A DNA stretch of 64,000 nucleotides from Hoyosella rhizosphaerae (lineage in GTDB: Bacteria > Actinomycetota > Actinomycetes > Mycobacteriales > Mycobacteriaceae). The DNA lies in NCBI RefSeq assembly GCF_014643175.1, contig NZ_BMJH01000002.1:682001-746000 (forward strand), read 5' to 3'. Position numbers and translations under genes: made by a program. Positions 44,097 to 60,243 of the stretch are shown piece by piece. Numbering within the stretch: position 1 is the stretch's first letter; every line of letters begins with the position of its first letter. A model generated the notes under the pieces. The model was not told the origin of the DNA. It saw only the letters and a program-made list of their open reading frames with translations, and did no database searches.

Positions 44097-44520
44097 GGCC
44101 TGTGTATTTCTCGCCAGGTCCTTGGCCTGGCTCGTCAGGATAGGCGGAGTTCTCGCGAAATGCCCTCTGCAAAGCTTGTAGGCCGTCCTTAAGCGGGCCA
44201 GCGTGGGGTCCGAGGAACTCTCCAGATGCTGTAATGAGGCCGGCGAGTGCAGTGATGATGCGGCGGGCTTCATCAAGATCAAGGTGGGCGCTGCTCATCG
44301 GATCTGCTTCGGATAGTCCGAGCTTCTCGGCCGCTGAACTCATCAACATGACTGCTGCCCGCGAGATAACCTCGATCGCTGGTATCTCAGCAAGTTCACG
44401 AATGGGGAGTGCGGATTCGTCGTCGATTGATTGATTGGTGGTATTGACGCGGTGCACTTTGCCGTCGTCGAGTGGGGCATCGCTACTTGGGCTAGCCGTC
44501 TGGTATGAATCATCTGCCAT
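44086..44520 (-). CDS. DUF1844 family protein
   Basis: A 144-residue protein. The conserved core IPAIEVISRAAVMLMSSAAE, LDLDEARRIITALAGLITAS and the end GQGPGEKYTGPVY are the hallmark of the actinobacterial DUF1844 family beside infC. Function unknown; probably cytoplasmic and helical. The start at MADDSYQ is chosen over the longer frame to 44652 because CATCGT lies seven bases before it on this strand. Divergent from infC. Confidence 0.88.
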   Translation of the reverse strand: MADDSYQTASPSSDAPLDDGKVHRVNTTNQSIDDESALPIRELAEIPAIEVISRAAVMLMSSAAEKLGLSEADPMSSAHLDLDEARRIITALAGLITASGEFLGPHAGPLKDGLQALQRAFRENSAYPDEPGQGPGEKYTGPVY

Positions 44521-44723
44521 GCCTGGTACGATGTCATACGCGACTGCCCCCGAACCGATTGGGGGCACCAAGTGGAGCCCAGCTCCCACCACTGCGCTAT
44601 CTGAGGCTAACGCCTCAACGGTTGTAGTGGTCCGGTTAGTTCCGCAGCGCAAGTCTGTGGAAGTTCAGCTGCAAGGCTGAGTGGTGCGCTACCGCGTAGT
44701 GCGCTTAACCGGTCGACAATGGG

Positions 44724-44754
44724 CCCCACGCAGAATTTCTGCGGCGGGGTTTTT
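44724..44754 (+). terminator. Attenuator-like terminator in the infC leader
   Basis: CCCCACGCAGAA, 1-nt loop, TTCTGCGGCGGGG, then TTTTTC: a full intrinsic terminator 60 nt before the infC start. It probably controls read-through into infC-rpmI-rplT, as leader attenuation does for this operon in other bacteria. Confidence 0.7.
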
Positions 44755-44814
44755 CTTGTTGAGGTGTGTCGGGATGCACTGGTCACGCAGTAGAACTTTG
44801 ACCTAGGAGGCCCC

Positions 44815-45429
44815 ATCAGCACCGAGACCCGCATCAATGACCGCATCCGCGTTCCCGAGGTTCGCCTCGTAGGCCCCAACGGGGAACAGGTAGGAATCGT
44901 GCGGATTGAGGATGCTCTGCGCCTTGCGATCGACGCTGACATGGACCTCGTCGAAGTTGCCCCTGAGGCACGCCCTCCAGTGTGCAAGATCATGGATTAC
45001 GGCAAGTTCAAATACGAGGCAGCGCAGAAGGCTCGTGAATCTCGCCGCAACCAGCAGCAGACGGTCATCAAAGAACAGAAGCTTCGGCCCAAGATTGACG
45101 ACCATGACTACGAGACCAAGAAGCGAAATGTCGAACGCTTCCTAGACTCAGGAAACAAGGTCAAGGTCACCATCATGTTCCGTGGACGTGAGCAATCACG
45201 CCCTGAACTCGGCTTCCGCCTGCTTCAACGACTGGCCTCTGATGTTGCTGAACTCGGGTTCATCGAGACCAACGCCCGCCAGGACGGTCGAAACATGACC
45301 ATGGTGCTCGCTCCGCACCGTGGACAGAAAACACGTGTCAAGGCACAACAGACGCCAACTCGCGCAGAACGCGATAGTGCAGCTGCGAGCGAACCGGCTA
45401 GTGAAACTGAAGCGCCGCAAGCGGGCTGA
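44815..45429 (+). CDS. infC: Translation initiation factor IF-3, AUC start
   Basis: A 204-residue IF-3. Translation is assigned to an ATC codon ([18 protein letters not shown]...), four bases after a perfect AGGAGG; the next standard start (GTG 44899) would delete 28 conserved residues. Non-AUG starts are a known device by which IF-3 represses its own synthesis (AUU in E. coli). N-domain [20 protein letters not shown], linker [22 protein letters not shown]-domain [19 protein letters not shown] are all present; the C-terminal tail is Ala/Glu-rich. First gene of infC-rpmI-rplT. Confidence 0.95.
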   Translation: MSTETRINDRIRVPEVRLVGPNGEQVGIVRIEDALRLAIDADMDLVEVAPEARPPVCKIMDYGKFKYEAAQKARESRRNQQQTVIKEQKLRPKIDDHDYETKKRNVERFLDSGNKVKVTIMFRGREQSRPELGFRLLQRLASDVAELGFIETNARQDGRNMTMVLAPHRGQKTRVKAQQTPTRAERDSAAASEPASETEAPQAG

Positions 45430-45611
45430 ACAAACCAATCGGTGACACCCCTGGCCCTCGTGCTAGGCGTCGGCGTTTGAACTTGGACAAGCCAGCGTGG
45501 TTCAGGTCTGCTTCCTCAATGGAAGTGGATTGACCGCACACGAGAGGCAGCGAGAGAAGTTGCAAGAAAACTGCACGCTTTCGTTGAACAACAACTAGAA
45601 CTGAGGACCCC

Positions 45612-45806
45612 ATGCCTAAGAACAAGACCCACAGTGGTGCCAAGAAGCGCTTCAAGGTAACGGGTAGCGGCAAACTCCTTCGTGAGCAAGCAAACCGTCG
45701 CCACCTACTCGTGCACAAGTCGAGCGACCGCACCCGTCGTCTTGAGGGTACAACCGAGGTCGCTAAGGCTGATGTCCCGCGCATGAAGCGGATGCTCGGC
45801 CTCTGA
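45612..45806 (+). CDS. rpmI: 50S ribosomal protein L35
   Basis: A 64-residue basic protein, [20 protein letters not shown] and the ending RMKRMLGL, normal L35 length. Lies 182 bp after infC and 95 bp before rplT. Confidence 0.97.
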   Translation: MPKNKTHSGAKKRFKVTGSGKLLREQANRRHLLVHKSSDRTRRLEGTTEVAKADVPRMKRMLGL

Positions 45807-45901
45807 CATGGCCCGGGATGTGAATCCCGATTTGGCACGCACGAAAATTTTTGACCAGCAGGGTCTGTATCTGACCCCCAACTTGTGACAGGACTACCAC
45901 A

Positions 45902-46291
45902 GTGGCACGCGTGAAAAGAGCGGTTAACGCTCACAAAAAGCGCCGGACGATTCTTGAAGGTGCAAAGGGCTACCGCGGACAGCGGTCACGCCTGTACCGC
46001 AAGGCCAAGGAGCAGATGCTCCACTCGATGACGTACTCCTACCGGGACCGTCGCGCCCGCAAGGGTGACTTCCGCAAGCTGTGGATCACGCGTATCAACG
46101 CTGCAGCTCGGATGAACGACATCACCTACAACCGCTTCGTGCAGGGCCTTAAGCTCGCCGGAGTGGAAGTTGACCGCAAGATCCTCGCTGAGATTGCAGT
46201 GTCAGATCCCGAGGCATTTGCCGCGCTAGTGGCAACCGCAAAGGCAGCGCTTCCCACAGATGTCAACGCGCCTGCTGAGGATGCAGCCTGA
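45902..46291 (+). CDS. rplT: 50S ribosomal protein L20
   Basis: A 129-residue L20 with the basic RNA-binding N-terminus [19 protein letters not shown] and the globular part [23 protein letters not shown] start. A short Pro/Ala-rich tail extends the usual 120 residues. In several bacteria L20 represses this operon by binding its leader. Confidence 0.97.
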   Translation: MARVKRAVNAHKKRRTILEGAKGYRGQRSRLYRKAKEQMLHSMTYSYRDRRARKGDFRKLWITRINAAARMNDITYNRFVQGLKLAGVEVDRKILAEIAVSDPEAFAALVATAKAALPTDVNAPAEDAA

Positions 46292-46293
46292 GC

Positions 46294-47151
46294 GTGATTG
46301 GTGATTCGCCCACACGACCCGTGGTTCCGATGTCAGATCGGAATCCGCGGGTCGTGTCTGCGTTGAAGCTGACTAAGGCATCGGAACGGCGAAGCGTCGG
46401 CCGGTTTCTTGCTGAAGGAATCAACGCAATTGTCGCCGCCACTCCGACTGGGCTAGTCGAGGAAGTGTTCGTGACGCAGGAAGCGTTGGCGCGAAATCCT
46501 GAAGTGATAGATGCACTTCCGGATTCCGTTCCGGTGTATTGCGTCTCGGCACGTGCGGTCAAGGGAATGTCCGAGACCGTGACACCGCAGGGCATAGTTG
46601 CGGTATGCAGCAACAGCGAACTTGAATTGCGCACGGTCTTAGCTGAACTCCCTGACCGTGCGATTGTTGCTGTCCTAGTGGACGTCAATGAGCCGGGGAA
46701 CGCGGGCGCCATCATGCGTGTCGCTGACGCAGCTGGCGCTGGTGCCGTTGTGTTGGCTGGAGATTCGGTCGATCCCACGAACGGCAAAGCTATTCGTGCG
46801 TCGGCGGGCAGCTTCTTTCACCTGCCTGTCGTGCGCCACAGAAGCACGACAGACCTGTTAGCAGAATTAGCTGATGCAGGCTTTTGGACGTGTGCTACGT
46901 CGGCACGAGGTGAGCATTCGTTGGTCAACCTGCACGAGGCCATCAATGACAAACCTCGAGTGGCTTGGCTGTTCGGCAACGAAGCGCACGGGCTTCACGA
47001 TGATGTCATCGAATCCGCGAACACCTCGGTGAACATCCCGATTTTTGGTCGAGCGGAAAGCTTAAACCTCGCCACCGCTGCGGCGCTGTGTCTGTACGAG
47101 AGTGCCAGGGTTGTGCGCGGACTTAACTCCCACGGTAGCGGCACCGTGTGA
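46294..47151 (+). CDS. SpoU-family rRNA 2'-O-methyltransferase
   Basis: A 285-residue SPOUT methyltransferase. N-terminal RNA-binding part (LTKASERRSVGRFLAEGINA), then the knot motifs VDVNEPGNAGAIMRVADAAG, VAWLFGNEAHGLHDDVI and IPIFGRAESLNLATAAALCL. It methylates a ribose in 23S rRNA (thiostrepton-resistance-type TsnR/RlmB relatives; the site is not certain). The GTG start is 2 bp after rplT, so it is co-translated with the ribosomal proteins; the internal ATG (MSDRNPR) is a possible alternative. Confidence 0.92.
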   Translation: MIGDSPTRPVVPMSDRNPRVVSALKLTKASERRSVGRFLAEGINAIVAATPTGLVEEVFVTQEALARNPEVIDALPDSVPVYCVSARAVKGMSETVTPQGIVAVCSNSELELRTVLAELPDRAIVAVLVDVNEPGNAGAIMRVADAAGAGAVVLAGDSVDPTNGKAIRASAGSFFHLPVVRHRSTTDLLAELADAGFWTCATSARGEHSLVNLHEAINDKPRVAWLFGNEAHGLHDDVIESANTSVNIPIFGRAESLNLATAAALCLYESARVVRGLNSHGSGTV

Positions 47152-47200
47152 GCTGTATGTGTGAAATAGGGCGGCGTCGCATAACATCAGCAAGGCATAA

Positions 47201-48325
<1,125 letters not shown>

Positions 48326-48398
48326 TTTTCGGCATTGAAAGTGACCTTAGTTTTTCCTGACATCTTGAATCTTCTTTGACCCGAGGAAGCGAGCACCC

Positions 48399-50879
48399 GT
48401 GCGAGTTGCACAATCCTGGCTGACAGAAATCATTCAACGCGCCAACCCCGGTTGGGAGGTGACCCCTGCAGAGTTGGACGCGGGTTTCGTGAATGTTGGT
48501 CTCGAAGTTGAAGAAGTGGTTCAGCCGGGTCCAGTGACGGGGCCGCTCGTTGTCGCGCGCGTCAGCACGATTGAGGAACTCACTGAGTTCAAGAAACCTA
48601 TCCGGTTTTGCACCGTGGACACGGGTGAAGATGCGCCACGCGACATCGTGTGTGGTGCGCAGAACTTCTCTGTGGGTGACCTCGTCGTCGTAGCGCTGCC
48701 CGGAGCTGTGCTGCCTGGGGACTTTGCGATTGCGACAAGGAAAACGTATGGGCGCACCTCAGACGGAATGATCTGTTCCGCGAAAGAACTCGGTCTCGGT
48801 CGTGACCACGCGGGAATTCTGGTGCTGCCTGTTGGTACGGCAGCCCCCGGTGATGATGCGCATAAGGTTCTTGGGCTGTCAGACAGCGTGATCGAACTTG
48901 CTGTTACGCCTGACCGCGGGTACTGCCTGTCAGTTCGAGGCCTCACACGTGAGTTGTGCTGCGGGTTCGGTTTACTGTTCGCTGATCCGGCGCACGTTCC
49001 AGTACATGGTGTGGAGCGTCCGACGTGGGGTGTGAGCGTGGAACCGGATGCGGGAGCGCAGCGGTTCGCATTGCGCCGCGTCACAGGGGTTGATACGCAG
49101 GCAGTTACACCTTGGTGGATGCAGCGCCGTCTCCTCCTGTCAGGCATCCGTCCAATCTCGCCGGCTGTCGATGTGACCAATTACGTCCTGCTCGAATTAG
49201 GGCAGCCGATGCACGCTTTTGATGCCAGCAAGGTGTCCGGTGACCTGGTGGTGCGACGTGCGAAGCGCGGCGAGAAGCTGGTCACCCTCGATGATGTGAC
49301 GAGGGAGCTAGACCCTGAGGACGTTGTCATCGCTGACGACAGTGGCCCGTTGTCGCTTGCCGGTGTGATGGGTGGGGCTAGCACCGAGGTCGGTGACGCG
49401 ACCACGGAGGTGCTCCTCGAGGCGGCGTGTTGGAACCCGCTGCTGGTTTTCCGCACGTCTCGGCGTCACAAGTTGTCGAGTGAGTCGAGCCGCCGTTTTG
49501 AACGAGCAGTCGACCCGGCGTTGACCGTTGCGGCTTTGGATCGCGCCGCAGAATTGCTTGCTGAGATTACTGGTGGTGTAGTCGAGTCTGAGTTGACCGA
49601 TGTCGGTATGGTCCCGGAACGAGCCGCAATCAAGATGCCGGTAGATCTCCCGGACCGCATTGCAGGGGTGACGTATGAGGCTGGGGCAGCGCGCTTTCGT
49701 CTGGAACAAATTGGCGCTTCAGTACTCGAGGAAGACGAGGACGGCGAACAGTTCCTTGTCGTGACTCCGCCGAGTTGGCGCCCTGACCTTGGCGTGCCGG
49801 CGGACCTGGTCGAGGAAGTTTTGCGCCTGGAAGGACTCGACGTAATCCCGTCGGTCCTTCCGGCGGCTCCGGCCGGTCGCGGTTTAACGGCGCTGCAACT
49901 CCGTCGACGATCGGTGAGCAAAGCGTTGGCACATCACGGGTGTGTTGAGGTACAACCGTCGCCCTTTATTTCACCTGGTGTGTTTGATCAGTGGGGACTC
50001 GACGACACGGATGCCCGGCGCAAAACGGTTCGGGTTTTGAATCCACTCGATAGCGAGCGTGCAAGCTTGGCGACGACACTGTTGCCTGGATTGTTGGACG
50101 TGGTAGCGCGGAATGTGTCACGTGGTCAACGCGATCTGGCCCTGTATGCAATAGGGCAGGTAGTGCTTCCGCAGGACAACACTCGACCGGTGCCGATGTT
50201 GCCTGTCGACCGGCGCCCATCTGATGAGCAGCTTGAGGAACTTTTTGGTTCACTGCCGGACCAACCTGTCCGGGTGGGCGTGATCTTGACGGGTCTGCGG
50301 GAACCGACCGGGCCCTGGGGGCGGGGGCGAGTAGCCGAGGCAAGTGATGCGTTTGCTGCTGCAGAAGCAATTGCCGATGCTGCGGGTGTGGTGTTGCAGA
50401 GGCATGCCGGGAATTTGTTGCCGTGGCATCCGGGCAGGTGCGCTGAGCTAGTCGTCGATGGTGTGGTTGTTGGGCATGCAGGGGAGTTGCATCCTGCTGT
50501 TGTTGAGGCGATGCATTTGCCGCCGCGTGCGTGTGCCGTCGAAATGGAACTTGATGGCTTGCCTATCGTAGAGAATCTGCCTGCGCCGGAGTTGTCTGTT
50601 TTCCCGGCGGTGCACCAGGACGTGGCGGTGGTTGTGGACGATTCAGTCCCGGCGGCTGACGTTGAGAACTCTTTGCGGGCAGGTGCCGGGTCGCTCCTTG
50701 AAGAGATCCGTCTATTCGATGTTTTCTCGGGCACCCAATTGGGCGAAGGGAAAAAGTCTTTGGCGTACTCCTTGCGGTTCCGGGCGTCGGATCGCACGTT
50801 GACTGAGGACGAAGCCACGGCTGCACGGGATGCGGCTGTTGACCGTGCCCATCAGGACCTTGGGGCGCACCTGCGGTAG
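48399..50879 (+). CDS. pheT: Phenylalanyl-tRNA synthetase beta subunit
   Basis: An 826-residue subunit: N-terminal tRNA-binding OB domain (VVARVSTIEELTEFKKPIRF, FCTVDTGED), B3/B4 editing domain, B5 domain, catalytic-like module (HHGCVEVQPSPFISPGVFD) and the C-terminal ferredoxin-fold anticodon-binding domain (FPAVHQDVAVVVDDSVPAAD, YSLRFRASDRTLTEDEA). GTG start. The length fits the actinobacterial family. Confidence 0.96.
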   Translation: MRVAQSWLTEIIQRANPGWEVTPAELDAGFVNVGLEVEEVVQPGPVTGPLVVARVSTIEELTEFKKPIRFCTVDTGEDAPRDIVCGAQNFSVGDLVVVALPGAVLPGDFAIATRKTYGRTSDGMICSAKELGLGRDHAGILVLPVGTAAPGDDAHKVLGLSDSVIELAVTPDRGYCLSVRGLTRELCCGFGLLFADPAHVPVHGVERPTWGVSVEPDAGAQRFALRRVTGVDTQAVTPWWMQRRLLLSGIRPISPAVDVTNYVLLELGQPMHAFDASKVSGDLVVRRAKRGEKLVTLDDVTRELDPEDVVIADDSGPLSLAGVMGGASTEVGDATTEVLLEAACWNPLLVFRTSRRHKLSSESSRRFERAVDPALTVAALDRAAELLAEITGGVVESELTDVGMVPERAAIKMPVDLPDRIAGVTYEAGAARFRLEQIGASVLEEDEDGEQFLVVTPPSWRPDLGVPADLVEEVLRLEGLDVIPSVLPAAPAGRGLTALQLRRRSVSKALAHHGCVEVQPSPFISPGVFDQWGLDDTDARRKTVRVLNPLDSERASLATTLLPGLLDVVARNVSRGQRDLALYAIGQVVLPQDNTRPVPMLPVDRRPSDEQLEELFGSLPDQPVRVGVILTGLREPTGPWGRGRVAEASDAFAAAEAIADAAGVVLQRHAGNLLPWHPGRCAELVVDGVVVGHAGELHPAVVEAMHLPPRACAVEMELDGLPIVENLPAPELSVFPAVHQDVAVVVDDSVPAADVENSLRAGAGSLLEEIRLFDVFSGTQLGEGKKSLAYSLRFRASDRTLTEDEATAARDAAVDRAHQDLGAHLR

Positions 50880-50969
50880 GAAGTCTGCAGCTAGCGCAGC
50901 GAATCGCGAGGCACCGTGATCGTCGTGGACGTATCCTGAGAGTTGGACGTTCAACGGGAGGTTTCGGGC

Positions 50970-51515
50970 ATGTCAAGTGACACATCGACAGGTGCGCAAG
51001 GCCAGGGGAGCGGCGACGGCAGTGCCGTTGGGCTGAGTCGGGAAGAACTTAGTGCGGCGGTGGCGTCGATGAGTGATGCCGATTTGTGCGAGTTTGTTAT
51101 CGCAGCGTCGGCTAACCGTCCGAAGCTGCATCCTTTGCATCAGGTTGCGCAACTGTCGGCAATCGCGGGTCCTTTGTCGAGTGACGATCCGGAACTCGCC
51201 AATGTCAGTGTTTCTGCTGCGGGCGGTACGGTGGCGTCTCGCGACTTTAGCGATGTTCCAGTGGGGGAAGTGCCTGCGTTAGGTGCGCCTAGTGGTCGCG
51301 ATGTGGCTGATGAGGATGCAGGCTGGACGAAGGAAGGCATCCCGACGTTCGCCGCGGTTCGTGACCGGATTGCTGCTCGTTTTGCTGTGGCGATTGGCGC
51401 TTCGGAGACTGTGGTGCATCAGGCGGAGGATCGGTCACTGGAGCAGCAGTGGGAGACGCGGGCGAGGTTGGCGCGAGAGCGGCTTGAGCAGATCAAAGGG
51501 ATCATGCGGAAATAA
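50970..51515 (+). CDS. Conserved-looking protein of unknown function
   Basis: A 181-residue protein between pheT and argC. The N-terminus is Gly/Ser-rich, then a helical segment (LSREELSAAVASMSDADLCEF), a Ser/Val/Gly-rich middle, and a helical C-terminus (IPTFAAVRDRIAARFAVAIG, then LARERLEQIKGIMRK). No signal peptide or membrane helix. Start at MSSDTSTG after GGGAGG. No family recognised. Confidence 0.65.
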   Translation: MSSDTSTGAQGQGSGDGSAVGLSREELSAAVASMSDADLCEFVIAASANRPKLHPLHQVAQLSAIAGPLSSDDPELANVSVSAAGGTVASRDFSDVPVGEVPALGAPSGRDVADEDAGWTKEGIPTFAAVRDRIAARFAVAIGASETVVHQAEDRSLEQQWETRARLARERLEQIKGIMRK

Positions 51516-53824
<2,309 letters not shown>

Positions 53825-53830
53825 TCAGCC

Positions 53831-53854
53831 AAACAGCACCCCAAACAGCACCCC
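53831..53854. repeat. 12-bp direct repeat between argJ and argB
   Basis: Two exact copies of AAACAGCACCCC, followed by a decayed third (AAAAAGCATCAC, 53855-53866). No dyad; no obvious function. Confidence 0.7.
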
Positions 53855-53880
53855 AAAAAGCATCACAGAACGGTAGGACA

Positions 53881-54797
53881 ATGGTGGTATCGGATACCCT
53901 CACCGCGCTGGATAAGGCACACGTGCTCGCCGAGGCGTTGCCGTGGCTGCAAAAGTTTCACGGGAAAACGATCGTTGTTAAGTACGGCGGCAACGCCATG
54001 GTTGACGACGAACTCAAACACGCTTTTGCCGCGGACATGGTCTTTCTGCGCACCTGCGGCATTCACCCCATCGTCGTGCATGGTGGCGGGCCGCAAATAA
54101 CGGCGATGCTAAACAAACTTGGCATGGAGGGGGAGTTCCGCGGTGGTTTTCGCGTAACGACACCGGATGTCATGGAGATCGTCCGAATGGTTCTATTTGG
54201 CCAGGTAGGGCGCGAACTTGTTGGACTGATCAACGAGTACGGTCCGTATGCGGTCGGCATCTCAGGCGAGGACGCGCACCTGTTTACTGCGGAGAAGAGG
54301 TCGGCCGTAGTTAACGGCGAACTTGTTGACATTGGTCTTGTAGGCGATGTCTCCGCCGTGAATCCGGCTGCAGTGCTCGACCTCGTCGCCGCCGGGCGGA
54401 TACCTGTCGTATCGACGATCGCGCCCGACAAAAACGGAGTCGTGCACAATATCAACGCCGATACTGCGGCGGCCGCGCTCGCAGAGGAAATTGGTGCGGA
54501 AAAGCTGATCGTCCTCACAGACGTCGAAGGCCTGTACACAAACTGGCCGGACAAGGGCTCCCTCGTCACACAGATCGAGAGCGACGCACTGGGCCAATTG
54601 TTGCCGACACTAGCGAGCGGAATGATTCCCAAAATGGAGTCCTGCCTGCGAGCTGTCCGCGGTGGTGTGCCGTCGGCGCACGTGATCGACGGGCGTGTTC
54701 CTCACTCACTGCTGCTCGAAATATTCACAGAACAAGGAATCGGCACAATGGTCACATTGGGTGACATCGATAAGGCTGCGGAAGGCGCGGTAAAGGC

Positions 54798-54801
<4 letters not shown>
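53881..54801 (+). CDS. argB: Acetylglutamate kinase
   Basis: A 306-residue amino acid kinase: [57 protein letters not shown] and [20 protein letters not shown]. Phosphorylates N-acetylglutamate; usually the feedback target of arginine. Stop overlaps argD start (ATGA). Confidence 0.97.
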
Positions 54802-57405
<2,604 letters not shown>

Positions 57406-57455
57406 AAGTTGAAAATAGACCCTAGATCGACCTAGCACTAAGGAGTAAGGACACC

Positions 57456-60105
<2,650 letters not shown>

Positions 60106-60161
60106 ATTGAATAACACCGACAGCTTCAGAAGATAGGTGGAATCCCTCGTCACACTAAGTT

Positions 60162-60210
60162 GGCACCGGGAATGTGCGAAGATTCAGACAGAGCGCACAT
60201 CCTCGGTGCC
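60162..60210 (+). promoter_or_regulatory. Long hairpin before the Rv1683-like gene
   Basis: A 17-bp stem (60162-60178 with 60194-60210) with one mismatch and one G-U pair, loop 15 nt; outer arms GGCACCG / CGGTGCC, inner arms ATGTGCG / CGCACAT. No T-run follows. It ends 33 nt before the GTG start, so it could act as a leader structure or terminate argH transcripts inefficiently. Confidence 0.55.
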
Positions 60211-60243
60211 ACAGGGCACAGAGTGACGACGACGGAGGTCTAC

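Noticed and set aside
44899-45429. infC starting at GTG 44899
   Set aside because: It would remove 28 residues that match the IF-3 N-terminus; AGGAGG sits before the ATC at 44815 instead.
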